38,515 bases of DNA from Lachnospiraceae bacterium (GTDB taxonomy: Bacteria; Bacillota; Clostridia; Lachnospirales; Lachnospiraceae), in contig CAAFTS010000144.1 in assembly GCA_900765975.1 (NCBI GenBank), forward strand, positions 1-38,515, read 5' to 3'. How positions within the stretch are numbered: the stretch's first letter is position 1; each line of letters begins with the position of its first letter. The notes beneath the pieces were generated by a model that did no database searches, was not told the DNA's origin, and was given only the letters and a program-made list of their open reading frames with translations. Below, piece after piece: positions 26,592 through 36,661 of the stretch. A program made the translations under genes and the position numbers.

Positions 26592-27521
26592 TTATCTCTT
26601 TTTTGCCAGATTTTCCTGTACCCTTTTATACAGTTCTTGCGCTGCATTGTATCCCATCTGTTTCTGCCTGTGATTTACAGCTGCAGATTCCACAATAATC
26701 GCAAGATTTCTACCTGGACGAATTGGTATACTATGACGTACTACTTTATTGCCCAAAAATTCTGTGTAGGTTTCTTCCAATCCGAGTCTATCATATTCTC
26801 TTTCTCTGTCCCACTCTTCTAATGTAATCACAAGGTCAATATTTTGAGTTTCACGTACACTCTGTACACCAAACATAGACTTCACATCGACAATACCGAT
26901 TCCCCGAAGTTCAATAAAATGTCTTGTGATATCCGGTGCAGAACCAACTAATGTCTCATCACTTACTTTTCGGATCTCCACGACATCATCCGTTACCAGT
27001 CGATGTCCACGTTTGATCAGCTCCAGCGCCGCCTCACTCTTTCCGATTCCACTTTCTCCCATGATCAGCACGCCGACACCATATACATCCACCAGAACTC
27101 CATGAATTGAAATACATGGCGCAAGCTTGACATTCATCCACCGTATCAACTCTGCCATAAATGCAGAAGTTGTCTTCTTTGTTGCAAGAAGCGGTATATC
27201 CGCCTTTGTAGCCAACTCCAAAAAATCTCCATCTGGATATATACTTGTGCTAAAAATTACGCATGGTACTTGATAGGAAAGCAATTGTTTATATATTTCA
27301 ATTTTCCGCTCTCTGCTTAAAGTCTGCAGATATGTATACTCTACATACCCAATAATCTGCACACGTTCCGAATCAAAATGATCAAAATAGCCTGTCAGCT
27401 GCAATGCCGGCCGGTTCACATCCGGAACTGCAACTTCCTTATCTGACAACTCTACACTTTGTGTAAGATTCTTTAATTCCATCTTTTCAGCAAGTTCATT
27501 TAATTTTACACTTTGTGCCAT
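26592..27521 (-). CDS. hprK: HPr kinase/phosphorylase
   Basis: HprK phosphorylates and dephosphorylates HPr Ser46 to control carbon catabolite repression in Firmicutes. The 309-residue protein has an N-terminal DRTGG-like domain and a C-terminal kinase domain with the family His140 in SIHGVLVDVYG, Walker A GESGIGKS at 155-162, DDVVEIR and the HprK signature FIELRGIGIVDV (hexamer region). RBS GAGGAAGAGG is five to eight bases before ATG 27521. It is 42 bases after uvrC and 33 before the ROK kinase, joining sugar sensing and phosphorylation. Confidence 0.97.
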   Translation of the reverse strand: MAQSVKLNELAEKMELKNLTQSVELSDKEVAVPDVNRPALQLTGYFDHFDSERVQIIGYVEYTYLQTLSRERKIEIYKQLLSYQVPCVIFSTSIYPDGDFLELATKADIPLLATKKTTSAFMAELIRWMNVKLAPCISIHGVLVDVYGVGVLIMGESGIGKSEAALELIKRGHRLVTDDVVEIRKVSDETLVGSAPDITRHFIELRGIGIVDVKSMFGVQSVRETQNIDLVITLEEWDREREYDRLGLEETYTEFLGNKVVRHSIPIRPGRNLAIIVESAAVNHRQKQMGYNAAQELYKRVQENLAKKR

Positions 27522-27563
27522 AATCCTCTTCCTCTCTTTGTTTTCTCAATTATTTTTAGTATA

Positions 27564-29417
27564 TCACGTGCGGAAAAATTTGTATACGGATTCTGCCGCT
27601 TTTTCATTCATCGATGGAATTGCTGCAAGTTCTTCCACAGATGCCGCTTTAATCTCATCCAAATTAGCATATTTTCGCATCAACGCTTTGCGCCTTGTCT
27701 CCCCAATCCCATCAATATCATCCAAGATGGAATGTACCTGCCCTTTGCCTCGGAGCTGTTTATGATATTCAATCGCAAATCTATGTGCTTCATCCTGTAT
27801 ACGTGTAATCAGACGAAACGCCTCTGAAGACCGATCTATCTCAATCTCTTCATTTTGATAATACAAACCTCGTGTACGGTGCTTGTCATCCTTCACCATA
27901 CCACAAACCGGAATATGCAAATGAAGTGTATCCAGCACCTCCAATGCAATATTTACCTGTCCTTTTCCACCATCCATTAATATCAAATCTGGAAATGCAG
28001 TAAAACTTCCCAATTCCTTGCTTTCTTCTCTTTCTCGCAGTCCATGCGTAAACCTTCTGGTCAAAACTTCTCTCATGCTGCCATAATCATCCGCACCTTC
28101 AACCCCTTTGATTTTGAACTTTCGATAATCATTTCTTTTTGGTTTTCCCCGATCATAGACAACCATAGAGCCGACCGATTCAAAACCATTGGTATTTGAA
28201 ATATCATACGCCTCCATACGGGAAATATTTGAAACTCCCAACAATTTTTCAATTTCTTTCACCGCTCCTATCGTACGCCCCTCTTCGCGTTTTAACCGTT
28301 CTTTATCTTTTGATAATACAAGCTGTGCATTATTTGCTGCCAACTCCACCAATTTCTCTTTCGTACCTTTTTTAGGAACATGGATCGTTACCTTTCCACC
28401 ACGTTTCACCGAAAGCCATTCTTCAATTAATTCAACATCTTCTAGTTCTTCCTGCACCATCAATTCCCCCGGAACAAATGGTGTTCCACCATAATACTGT
28501 TTGATAAAACTATCCAGAATATTTCCTATCTTCTCTCCCTTCACGATACGAAGATAAAAATGATCCCTTCCAATCAATCTGCCTCCGCGAATAAAAAATA
28601 CCTGAACCACAGCATCTTCTCCAGACGTTGCTGCCGCTAGAATGTCTCGATCTTCCCCCCTGCTATCCGTAATCTTCTGTTTCTGTGAAATTTTTTTCAC
28701 GCTATTCAACAATTCCCGATATTCTATTGCCTTCTCAAACTCCAAGGCATCCGATGCCTTCTGCATTTTCTGTTCCAGCTCATTTAAAATCCCGTCAAAA
28801 TTTCCATTTAAAAATCGAACCACTTCAGCAACTGCTTTTCCATATTCCTCCTGCGAAATATATCCCTGACATGGCGCATCACATTGCTTGATATGATAAT
28901 TTAGACAAGGCCTCTCTTTTCCTATATCTCGCGGAAGACTTCGGTTGCAGCTTCGGATATGATACAACTTATGCAAAAGATCTATCGTATCACGCACTGC
29001 CCCTGCACTTGTATACGGTCCAAAATATTTTGCCTTATCCTTTGTAATCTTTCGAGCGAGCATCACCCTTGGAAAAGGCTCATTTGTAGATACTTTAATA
29101 AACGGATATGTTTTATCATCCATCAACATCGTATTATATTTGGGATGATGTTCCTTGATCAAATTACATTCCAGAACAAGTGCTTCAAGTTCTGAATCCG
29201 TCACTATATACTCAAATCTTCTGATGTGCGTAACCATCTGTTCTATTTTAACGCCTTTATTTCTGCTGCTTTGAAAATATTGTCTCACACGATTTTTCAG
29301 ACTGATTGCTTTACCCACATAAATAATCGCATCTGTTTCATCATGCATGATATACACCCCCGGCTTCCCGGGCAATTTTTTCAATTCTTCCTGAATATCA
29401 AAACCATTCTTTTCCAT
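27564..29417 (-). CDS. uvrC: UvrC, excinuclease ABC subunit C
   Basis: UvrC makes both incisions in nucleotide excision repair. The 617-residue protein has the N-terminal GIY-YIG nuclease ([19 protein letters not shown]), a UVR domain near residue 200 ([16 protein letters not shown]), the RNase H-like second nuclease domain ([34 protein letters not shown]) and the C-terminal helix-hairpin-helix ([18 protein letters not shown]). ATG 29417 is chosen; a TTG three codons earlier is nearer the GGAG. No clear promoter is seen in the 50-base gap to the ftsH terminator, so read-through is possible. Confidence 0.97.
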   Translation of the reverse strand: MEKNGFDIQEELKKLPGKPGVYIMHDETDAIIYVGKAISLKNRVRQYFQSSRNKGVKIEQMVTHIRRFEYIVTDSELEALVLECNLIKEHHPKYNTMLMDDKTYPFIKVSTNEPFPRVMLARKITKDKAKYFGPYTSAGAVRDTIDLLHKLYHIRSCNRSLPRDIGKERPCLNYHIKQCDAPCQGYISQEEYGKAVAEVVRFLNGNFDGILNELEQKMQKASDALEFEKAIEYRELLNSVKKISQKQKITDSRGEDRDILAAATSGEDAVVQVFFIRGGRLIGRDHFYLRIVKGEKIGNILDSFIKQYYGGTPFVPGELMVQEELEDVELIEEWLSVKRGGKVTIHVPKKGTKEKLVELAANNAQLVLSKDKERLKREEGRTIGAVKEIEKLLGVSNISRMEAYDISNTNGFESVGSMVVYDRGKPKRNDYRKFKIKGVEGADDYGSMREVLTRRFTHGLREREESKELGSFTAFPDLILMDGGKGQVNIALEVLDTLHLHIPVCGMVKDDKHRTRGLYYQNEEIEIDRSSEAFRLITRIQDEAHRFAIEYHKQLRGKGQVHSILDDIDGIGETRRKALMRKYANLDEIKAASVEELAAIPSMNEKAAESVYKFFRT

Positions 29418-29463
29418 ATCATTCAACTACTCCGTATTTTTCTGTTCTCTCTACTTGATATTC

Positions 29464-29505
29464 TACAAAAAACGGGCAGAGATGAATATCTTATCTGCCC
29501 GTTTT
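29464..29505 (-). terminator. Terminator after ftsH
   Basis: A perfect 12-bp stem (AAAACGGGCAGA / TCTGCCCGTTTT) with a 13-base loop and a T-rich tail on the minus strand, six bases after the ftsH stop. Confidence 0.9.
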
Positions 29506-29511
29506 ATCGCT

Positions 29512-31545
29512 CTATTCTTCTGTGGTCACGTTTTCTTCCACAGGTTTCATAGCAATCCGTTCTTCTTTTTTCTCCGGCTGTTCTCCAGTTGTTTCCGGTT
29601 CCTCAATTCCTTTTACTTCTCGGAAAATCTTCATAAATTCCTTACCGGTAATGGTTTCTTTTTCAATCAGAAATGCTGAAATCTTATCCAGCGCCTCGCG
29701 ATTTTCAGAAAGCAGACGTTTTGCTTCTTCATACGCCTTTTTCAGCATTACCATCACTTCGGAATCGATCTCTGCTGCAGTTGCATCTCCGCAGTTCATA
29801 ACCGGGCGTCCATCCAAATAACGGTGCTGTACAGACTCCAGACCAATCAATCCAAACTTCTCAGACATACCATACTGAGTAATCATTGCACGTGCAATCT
29901 TTGTAGCCTGCTCAATATCATTTGATGCACCAGTTGTAACTGTATCAAATACAATCTCTTCCGCAGCTCGTCCTGCAAGTGCACCAACCAGCATTGCCTC
30001 TAGTTCTTTCTTTGTATTCAAGAACTTCTCTTCTTCCGGTGTCTGCATCACATATCCCAGTGCGCCCATCGTTCTTGGTACAATTGTAATCTTCTGTACC
30101 GGCTCTGCATCCTTCTGTAAAGCACTGACAAGCGCATGCCCCACTTCATGATAAGAGACAATCCTTCTTTCCTCTTTGCTCATAATGCGGTCTTTTTTCT
30201 CTTTTCCAACCAAAACTACTTCCACTGCTTCGAACAGGTCTTTTTGACTCACAACCTGTCTTCCATGTTTTACCGCTGTAATTGCAGCTTCATTGATCAT
30301 ATTCGCAAGGTCTGATCCCACTGCTCCGGAGGTTGCTAACGCAATCGCTTCCAAATCTACTGTTTCATCCATCTTAACATCTTTGGAATGTACCTTTAAT
30401 GTATCAATACGCCCTTTTAAATCCGGTTTATCTACAATGATTCGACGGTCAAATCGTCCCGGACGGAGTAATGCAGGATCCAAAACTTCCGGACGGTTTG
30501 TTGCAGCCAGAAGCAGCAATCCTTTATTTGTATCAAATCCATCCATCTCTGCAAGCAGCTGATTTAAGGTCTGTTCCCGCTCGTCATTGCCACCGCCCAT
30601 GGCAGTATCACGACTCTTACCAATCGCATCAATCTCATCAATAAACACAATACAAGGTGCCATCTGCTGTGCCTGCTTAAACAGATCTCGTACACGTGAC
30701 GCACCTACCCCTACATACATTTCCACAAAAGCAGAACCTGATAATGAGAAAAACGGAACTTTTGCCTCTCCGGCTACAGCTTTTGCAAGCAGTGTCTTAC
30801 CTGTTCCCGGAGGTCCTACAAGCAACGCTCCTTTTGGAAGTTTCGCTCCGATTCCTGTGTATTTTCCCGGATTATGCAGAAAATCAACAACCTCTTGTAA
30901 AGACTCTTTCGCCTCATCCTGTCCTGCCACATCCTGGAATGTCACACCAGTCTCTTTTTCTACATATACTTTTGCATTGCTCTTTCCAATTCCCATCATG
31001 CCGCCGCCTTTTGACATCTTACGCATCAGAAAATTGAATAAGATCACCATCAGAATGATCGGCAGAATAACAGTGATAAATACTTCAAAAATCATAGCAG
31101 ATGCCGTATCCGGAATCGTCTCTCCAAATTCTACCCCTGCTTTATGCAAGCGATCTGTTAATTTATAATCTACCATCACTCCAGTAAAATAATCCGGCGC
31201 ATGTTCTGACTCTTCCCCTTGACCAAGCACCTTATCCATCTGCAGCTGATTAATCAGTTCATTGGCTTCAATCTGATCTTCCTTACCAGCTTTTTTCAAC
31301 TCTTCTTCTCTTGCCTTGTCTGTCAATGTAATATAAATCTTAGAAGACTCCAGCGTAACTTTCTCAACCTTCTTATCCTCGACCAGACTTAAGAATTTAT
31401 CATAACTGATCTCCTCTGGTCCCTGTCCCTTCATCAACGAAGATAATCCCATGACTACAAAAATAGCCAGCAAGGTGGTTGCAAGTATCACACCCCAACC
31501 CTGCCGGTTGTTCTTGGGATTTTTATTATTATTTTGATTATCCAT
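29512..31545 (-). CDS. ftsH: FtsH, membrane-bound AAA+ zinc metalloprotease
   Basis: FtsH degrades membrane and short-lived cytosolic proteins. The 677-residue protein has two transmembrane helices, about 17-37 ([18 protein letters not shown]) and about 145-170 ([19 protein letters not shown]), an extracytoplasmic domain between them, AAA+ Walker A GPPGTGKT, Walker [13 protein letters not shown], the SRH with LLRPGRFDR, and the zinc site HEVGH. The C-terminal tail is Glu/Lys-rich. ATG 31545 has AGGAGGAG six bases upstream; a longer ORF start is unsupported. Divergent from the DUF1846 gene. Confidence 0.97.
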   Translation of the reverse strand: MDNQNNNKNPKNNRQGWGVILATTLLAIFVVMGLSSLMKGQGPEEISYDKFLSLVEDKKVEKVTLESSKIYITLTDKAREEELKKAGKEDQIEANELINQLQMDKVLGQGEESEHAPDYFTGVMVDYKLTDRLHKAGVEFGETIPDTASAMIFEVFITVILPIILMVILFNFLMRKMSKGGGMMGIGKSNAKVYVEKETGVTFQDVAGQDEAKESLQEVVDFLHNPGKYTGIGAKLPKGALLVGPPGTGKTLLAKAVAGEAKVPFFSLSGSAFVEMYVGVGASRVRDLFKQAQQMAPCIVFIDEIDAIGKSRDTAMGGGNDEREQTLNQLLAEMDGFDTNKGLLLLAATNRPEVLDPALLRPGRFDRRIIVDKPDLKGRIDTLKVHSKDVKMDETVDLEAIALATSGAVGSDLANMINEAAITAVKHGRQVVSQKDLFEAVEVVLVGKEKKDRIMSKEERRIVSYHEVGHALVSALQKDAEPVQKITIVPRTMGALGYVMQTPEEEKFLNTKKELEAMLVGALAGRAAEEIVFDTVTTGASNDIEQATKIARAMITQYGMSEKFGLIGLESVQHRYLDGRPVMNCGDATAAEIDSEVMVMLKKAYEEAKRLLSENREALDKISAFLIEKETITGKEFMKIFREVKGIEEPETTGEQPEKKEERIAMKPVEENVTTEE

Positions 31546-31573
31546 TTTGCTCCTCCTAAAATCCGATAATATT

Positions 31574-31602
31574 ATTATAAGTACACTTTTCTTATAAATC
31601 AA
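31574..31602 (-). promoter_or_regulatory. Promoter of ftsH
   Basis: On the minus strand TTGATT (31597-31602), a 17-base spacer and a perfect TATAAT (31574-31579) lie 28 bases upstream of the ftsH start codon. Confidence 0.8.
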
Positions 31603-31646
31603 CAAGAAGATTATGAAAAAATTGTAAACTGAATCCGTAAAATTTG

Positions 31647-31676
31647 TTGTAAATGTGCTATCTTTTGTAGTATACT
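31647..31676 (+). promoter_or_regulatory. Promoter of the DUF1846 gene
   Basis: TTGTAA (31647-31652), an 18-base spacer and TATACT (31671-31676) lie about 88 bases before the DUF1846 ATG. The leader between them shows no riboswitch-like fold that I can recognise. Confidence 0.65.
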
Positions 31677-31763
31677 GTTACCTTGTAGTACATACTTTAT
31701 AAATAGGACAAACTTAACGTAGCCTATCACGAAAAACGTCATCGATTGGGGGTCTCTTTTCAT

Positions 31764-33245
31764 ATGAAAATAGGATTTGATAATGAAAAATATCTAAAAA
31801 TGCAGTCTGAACATATTCGTCAGCGCATTGAACAGTTTGATCACAAACTTTATCTGGAGTTTGGCGGAAAGCTTTTTGACGATTACCATGCGTCTCGTGT
31901 ACTTCCGGGATTTGCTCCTGACAGCAAGCTGCGCATGCTGATGCAGCTGAGCGACCAGGCTGAGATTATCATCGTCATCAGTGCCAAAGATATTGAAAAA
32001 AATAAAGTACGTGGAGACCTTGGAATTACTTACGATTCAGATGTCCTTCGTTTGATGGACTCTTTCCGCGACAGAGGAATGTACGTGGGCAGTGTTGTAA
32101 TTACACAATATTCCGGTCAGGAAAGTGCTCTTTTATTTAAAAATCGTCTGGAAAATCTTCATATTAATGTATACATTCATTACAATATCGCCGGATATCC
32201 GTCTAATATTCCTTTGATCGTCAGCGACGAAGGCTACGGAAAGAACGAATATATTAAAACCACTCGACCGCTTGTCATTGTTACAGCTCCGGGACCTGGT
32301 AGTGGAAAAATGGCAACTTGTCTTTCTCAGTTATATCATGAGCATAAAAGAGGAATCCATGCAGGATATGCTAAGTTTGAAACATTTCCCATCTGGAATC
32401 TTCCGCTCAAACATCCGGTCAACCTGGCATATGAAGCAGCAACCGCAGACTTAAATGACATTAACATGATTGATCCTTTCCATCTGGAAGCTTATGGGGA
32501 AACAACTGTCAACTATAACCGAGATGTTGAAATTTTTCCTGTGCTTAACACAATCTTTGAAAAAATTTACGGCAAAAGCCCTTACAAATCTCCGACAGAT
32601 ATGGGAGTCAACATGGCTGGAAATTGCATTTGTGATGATGAAGCCTGCAAAGAGGCCTCCCGCCAGGAAATCGTTCGTCGTTATTTTGAGGCACTCAACG
32701 GTATTTTAAAAGGAACCTGCTCTGAAGAACAGGCGCAGACGCTGGAACTCCTCATGAACCAGGCTGGCGTAGCCATCCAGGATCGTAAAGTAGTTGCCGC
32801 TGCACTGAAACGTGCAGAAGAAACCGGAGAACCAGCTGCTGCCATGGAGCTTCCAGACGGCACAATCATCACCGGTAAAACCGGTAACCTGCTTGGTGCT
32901 TCTGCTGCCCTCTTGTTAAATGTCCTGAAACATTTTGCAGGTCTTGGTCATGAATTGCACATTATCTCTCCAGAAGCCATAGAACCGATCCAGAAGTTGA
33001 AGGTCAACTATTTAAAGAGCAAAAACCCACGTCTACACACAGACGAAGTGCTGATTGCCCTTTCCACCAGTGCAGCTACTAATCCTGATGCAAGACTTGC
33101 TCTTCGTCAGCTTGCAAAATTAAATGGCTGCCAGGCTCATACTTCCGTTATGCTTTCTGACGTAGATATCAGTACGTTTAAAAAGTTAGGAGTACAGCTC
33201 ACATGCGAACCTGTCTACGAAGATGGAGATGTCTATCATCGTTAA
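31764..33245 (+). CDS. DUF1846 family protein
   Basis: This 493-residue protein belongs to the DUF1846 family, common in Firmicutes and of unproven function. It has no signal peptide or membrane helix. A P-loop-like GPGSGKMATCLSQLYHEH near residue 180 suggests nucleotide binding. Other conserved stretches are MKIGFDNEKYL, YLEFGGKLFDDYHASRVLPG, INVYIHYNIAGYP, GVNMAGNCICDDEAC and MELPDGTIITGKTG. ATG 31764 is chosen by family start; a TTG six codons upstream overlaps the GGGGG SD-like tract. Single gene, divergent from ftsH, with its own promoter and terminator. Confidence 0.9.
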   Translation: MKIGFDNEKYLKMQSEHIRQRIEQFDHKLYLEFGGKLFDDYHASRVLPGFAPDSKLRMLMQLSDQAEIIIVISAKDIEKNKVRGDLGITYDSDVLRLMDSFRDRGMYVGSVVITQYSGQESALLFKNRLENLHINVYIHYNIAGYPSNIPLIVSDEGYGKNEYIKTTRPLVIVTAPGPGSGKMATCLSQLYHEHKRGIHAGYAKFETFPIWNLPLKHPVNLAYEAATADLNDINMIDPFHLEAYGETTVNYNRDVEIFPVLNTIFEKIYGKSPYKSPTDMGVNMAGNCICDDEACKEASRQEIVRRYFEALNGILKGTCSEEQAQTLELLMNQAGVAIQDRKVVAAALKRAEETGEPAAAMELPDGTIITGKTGNLLGASAALLLNVLKHFAGLGHELHIISPEAIEPIQKLKVNYLKSKNPRLHTDEVLIALSTSAATNPDARLALRQLAKLNGCQAHTSVMLSDVDISTFKKLGVQLTCEPVYEDGDVYHR

Positions 33246-33250
33246 ATTCC

Positions 33251-33304
33251 AAAAAACACGTATTGTAAGAGTCATGAACGATTCTTACAGTACGTGTTTT
33301 CTTT
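33251..33304. terminator. Bidirectional terminator between DUF1846 and PAP2 genes
   Basis: An 18-bp stem with one G-T pair (AAAACACGTATTGTAAGA / TCTTACAGTACGTGTTTT), a 12-base loop, and A6 and T-rich flanks serves both convergent genes. Confidence 0.9.
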
Positions 33305-33856
33305 CTATCTCTGTTTTTTATTTTCTATTCTTTTCATAAGTATGCAAGACAACCATGCCGCCAACATTCCCACTAAGATTCCAGCAATGACATCACTTGG
33401 ATAATGAACACCGACATACAATCTGGAAAAAGCAATCAGCCCAGCAAGAACCAACGTTGCAATGCCGTATCGTCTGGGCAGCATCCGGTAATACACCATG
33501 GCAGCAGCAAAAGATGCACAGGAATGACCGGATGGAAAGGAAAAATCAGACTGCCTCCCTACCAGCAATGCAAGACCTTCAACCACCTCATAAGGTCGGG
33601 TACGTGCTACTATATTTTTCAAAGCCACATTGGTAATCAAGGCTCCGATTCCCAACGACAACAAGGCTGCTGCCCCCACCTTTCTCGTCTGTTTTGGAAT
33701 CAGAAGGATCACTGAAAGAGCAATCCAAAACCACCCTGCATCACCTAAAAAAGTCACAAACTTCCAAAACGGGGTCATCCAATCCTGTCGAAAGTATTCC
33801 TGAATCCATAATAAAATATTTCCATCCAACGCAATTAAATCTGTTAAAAATGTCAT
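33305..33856 (-). CDS. PAP2-family membrane phosphatase
   Basis: The 183-residue protein is a membrane phosphatidic-acid-phosphatase type 2 enzyme, with about five hydrophobic helices and the three signature motifs in order: KNIVARTRP, PSGHS and SRLYVGVHYPSD. In Gram-positives such proteins often dephosphorylate undecaprenyl pyrophosphate (BcrC type) or phosphatidylglycerol phosphate; which one is not clear. AGGAGT lies five bases before ATG 33856. Third gene after the ParB/BMP fusion and the metallophosphoesterase; a 59-base gap separates it from the latter. Confidence 0.92.
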   Translation of the reverse strand: MTFLTDLIALDGNILLWIQEYFRQDWMTPFWKFVTFLGDAGWFWIALSVILLIPKQTRKVGAAALLSLGIGALITNVALKNIVARTRPYEVVEGLALLVGRQSDFSFPSGHSCASFAAAMVYYRMLPRRYGIATLVLAGLIAFSRLYVGVHYPSDVIAGILVGMLAAWLSCILMKRIENKKQR

Positions 33857-33915
33857 CGGTACTCCTGTTCCTCTCTTTTTCTTTTTCCCTTATCCTATCT
33901 TTTCTTTACAGCATC

Positions 33916-34527
33916 TTATCGGATAATCCTTCCATCCTCATAGTCAAAAATACATCGTTCGTATGCATTGATCACATGGGTATCCTGATATCTGTCATAT
34001 CGTTTATGATTTCTTCCATAAGACATATGCACATGACCATGTAAGAAAAATTTCGGATGATATTTCTCAATCAGCTTGAGAAACACCTGAAATCCTTGAT
34101 GCGGAAGATCCCGTCCATCATTTAACTGATAGGCTGGTGCATGAGTCACTAAAATATCAAACCCTTTCCGTCTCCAAAGCTGAAACCATAACTTTTTGAC
34201 CCGTTTCCTCATGTCTCTCTCTGTATACTGATGCGGACCTCCGGTATATCGCATAGAACCGCCCAGTCCCAGAATTCGCACTCCTTCATACACAAAAATC
34301 TCATCCTCAATACAAGTACACCCTTCTGGCGGCATATTTTGGTACTTTCCGTCATGATTTCCATGCACATATAAAACTGGAATCGAATATAACGTCACAA
34401 GAAAAGACAGATAATTCGGATTCAAATCTCCGCAAGAAATAATCAAATCCACATCCTCTAATTTGCTCTTTTCAAAATGATCCCACAAATAAGAAGACTC
34501 TTCATCCCCTATCGCAAGTATTCTCAT
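33916..34527 (-). CDS. Calcineurin-like metallophosphoesterase
   Basis: The 203-residue cytosolic protein shows metallophosphoesterase motifs: a first Asp in AIGDEES, SCGDLNPNYL, HGNHDG, VTHAPAY and HGHVHMS. The usual DxH first motif reads DEE here, so one metal-ligand histidine is replaced; this is seen in some clostridial members and may change metal preference. The substrate is unknown. ATG 34527 starts three bases after the TAG of the upstream ParB/BMP gene and has only a weak, distant AAAGGG, so translation is probably coupled. Confidence 0.85.
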   Translation of the reverse strand: MRILAIGDEESSYLWDHFEKSKLEDVDLIISCGDLNPNYLSFLVTLYSIPVLYVHGNHDGKYQNMPPEGCTCIEDEIFVYEGVRILGLGGSMRYTGGPHQYTERDMRKRVKKLWFQLWRRKGFDILVTHAPAYQLNDGRDLPHQGFQVFLKLIEKYHPKFFLHGHVHMSYGRNHKRYDRYQDTHVINAYERCIFDYEDGRIIR

Positions 34528-34530
34528 CAG

Positions 34531-36447
34531 CTATATCTGCCCTTTCTCTTTCTTCACACCTTGCTGCAAAATCACAGCTCTCGCCTGTTCCTGAAGCTGG
34601 GAGGTACTTGGGATGCTTCCGATCACATTGTCAGCCAGCCAGTCCATATTCACAATTTCTTCCGGTGATAACCGACGGTTTGGATCCGTTTGAATCACGC
34701 CTTCCTGAGAAAATAATTTTCCGGAAAACGGACTAAATTGACCAGATACAATTGCTCCCTTCAATAAATCTACTAGTCGTTTCGTTTCCTCCGGAATTTT
34801 TTTAGAACAGATAACATCTATCACTCCTGCAGACATCCCCCACCAATAATTGATAGCTTTTTTTACCGGTGCTTTATCATCATCTTTCCAATTCCCCATC
34901 ATAATCGTGCGAATCAATTGTTCATAGAACTTTCCCCAATGCCATAACGGCATCGCCAGACTCACCGGATAGTCTCCATCCAGTCGATAAATTCCGAAAA
35001 ATCTTGTCGCCTCTTCCGGAGTCACCATATCCTTTCCGGAAATACAAGAGGCACCGATGCTATGAATTCTCTCAGAAATATCCATATCTTTTAAAGAGGA
35101 CCATTCCAGATAAACCTGCGCTCTCGGATTAATCATCTTTGCTCCAATCGCAAATGCATTTATATTCGCAATCGAACCGTAAATCGGATAATCTTCAACA
35201 TATACCAATTTATTATTTTCAGCCATCGCCCCCGCTATGGCTCCCATCAGAAATTTCGCTTCATGCATCCGGGCATAATAGGTACGAATATAACGATGAG
35301 ATGTATTTAATGAACAATTTAAAATCCGAACCTCAGGATTGGCAATCGCTGCTTTTACACTAGCCTTTGCAAACTCCGGTGTCGTCGTCAAAATAATGTT
35401 ACATCCGGCTTTCATAGCTGTTTCAATATAAAGCTCAATATTTTCCTGTGTTGCATTGTCATACACCAGAGTGCTGACCTCTTCCGGAAATGTCTGTTCC
35501 AAATATAATCTTCCCAATTCATGCGAATATGTCCATGCAGATATTGACGGTGTCTTTGCATAAATAAATGCAATCTTTAACTTTGGAACGGCAGTTGGAA
35601 TCAAACGACTGAAAACAGATTTTTTCTCAAGATTTGGATCCATTTTCAAATCAATCTCATGATCCTCTTCCAAAAGATGAAACTCTTCCCAGCTATTTGT
35701 AACAAGCATCTTCAACTCACTACTTGTCTTTTGGTTGACAACATCATAACCATACAGGACGATAAACTTAAGAAAAGCATCACCAGGTGTAATAGAGAGT
35801 TTTCTTCCGCCACGTTGATGATATTCAGCAACAAACCTTGCATAAGATGAACTAAATGTCAACTGATCCTCTCTTGTCCAGACTTCCTTCGGCTTTTTTC
35901 CTATCGCAGTCTGCAGTTTTGCAAAACTCCCCAATTTCGTAAACCAAATATAATTTACCTTGGACAATTCATAAAACTCTAAAAACTCGTAATAAAGTAG
36001 ATTTTCCTTTTCCTTTGTCCTTTTGGGAATGATTCGGATTACTTCTCCCGGTGCTGAAACCGCCCCAAAATATTTCATAACGCTGACGCGCTTATTTCCT
36101 TCTATCACATAGAACTTATTCATATACTCATAGGCCTTGATTGGTTCTCTGATGCCTTCCTTTTCATGGCTGGTACTCAGATTAGCCCACTTACTTGCAA
36201 ACTCTGTATTTTCTTTCAAAATCGGCATAAAATTGCTGGCAAAGGCATTGCTGCGTCCTCCGGTCTTCGTTCCAACAATCTGTTCCATCGGAATCTGTAC
36301 CAATCCAAGCGAAACCTCTGAATAACTCCCCTTTGACGGCAAAATATCATCCAGAACATCCAGTGTCGGCTGCTGCCCATGCATCATTCGGGATTGATAT
36401 TCTCTCTTTCCCATTTTTTGTGCTTTTATATAATCACTCATTGACAT
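34531..36447 (-). CDS. ParB-like/BMP fusion protein, cytoplasmic
   Basis: A 638-residue protein with two recognisable parts and no signal peptide or lipobox. Residues about 50-140 look like a ParB/sulfiredoxin-fold domain: IREPIKAYEYMNKFYV then IEGNKRVSVMKYFGA. Residues about 288-560 match the BMP/PnrA periplasmic nucleoside-binding family (KIAFIYAKTPSISAWTYSHE, GCNIILTTTPEFAKA, GAIAGAMAENNKLVYV, GSIANINAFAIGA). BMP proteins are normally exported lipoproteins of ABC transporters, so a soluble form coupled to a ParB-like domain suggests an intracellular sensor. ATG 36447 has GGAGGG seven bases upstream. First gene of a three-gene unit with a phosphoesterase and PAP2. Confidence 0.85.
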   Translation of the reverse strand: MSMSDYIKAQKMGKREYQSRMMHGQQPTLDVLDDILPSKGSYSEVSLGLVQIPMEQIVGTKTGGRSNAFASNFMPILKENTEFASKWANLSTSHEKEGIREPIKAYEYMNKFYVIEGNKRVSVMKYFGAVSAPGEVIRIIPKRTKEKENLLYYEFLEFYELSKVNYIWFTKLGSFAKLQTAIGKKPKEVWTREDQLTFSSSYARFVAEYHQRGGRKLSITPGDAFLKFIVLYGYDVVNQKTSSELKMLVTNSWEEFHLLEEDHEIDLKMDPNLEKKSVFSRLIPTAVPKLKIAFIYAKTPSISAWTYSHELGRLYLEQTFPEEVSTLVYDNATQENIELYIETAMKAGCNIILTTTPEFAKASVKAAIANPEVRILNCSLNTSHRYIRTYYARMHEAKFLMGAIAGAMAENNKLVYVEDYPIYGSIANINAFAIGAKMINPRAQVYLEWSSLKDMDISERIHSIGASCISGKDMVTPEEATRFFGIYRLDGDYPVSLAMPLWHWGKFYEQLIRTIMMGNWKDDDKAPVKKAINYWWGMSAGVIDVICSKKIPEETKRLVDLLKGAIVSGQFSPFSGKLFSQEGVIQTDPNRRLSPEEIVNMDWLADNVIGSIPSTSQLQEQARAVILQQGVKKEKGQI

Positions 36448-36498
36448 TGTTGTTCCCTCCATTCTGCCAAGTTCTCTCTATCTGTCTACTTTGTGCAC

Positions 36499-36527
36499 AT
36501 TATAACACGACTTTAGAATACTGTAAA
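36499..36527 (-). promoter_or_regulatory. Promoter of the ParB/BMP operon
   Basis: On the minus strand TTTACA (36522-36527), a 17-base spacer and TGTTATAAT with perfect -10 at 36499-36504: a near-consensus extended promoter 51 bases before the start codon. Confidence 0.8.
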
Positions 36528-36561
36528 TCAGCGGTTTGATTGACTTTTTTTATACTTCATA

Positions 36562-36591
36562 TTAGAATAAAATCAATTCTAACAATATAAT
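36562..36591 (+). promoter_or_regulatory. Promoter with overlapping dyad upstream of the 138-residue gene
   Basis: TATAAT (36586-36591) has a weak TTAGAA at -35 with an 18-base spacer. A perfect dyad TTAGAAT-7-ATTCTAA (36562-36568, 36576-36582) covers the -35 and spacer and looks like a repressor operator. The operator role is inference. Confidence 0.5.
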
Positions 36592-36661
36592 ATTTTTCCA
36601 CAAAATAACTCACTTCAAATACTTTTATCTAAAAATAACATTCTATAAGAGGAGGGCGCAT

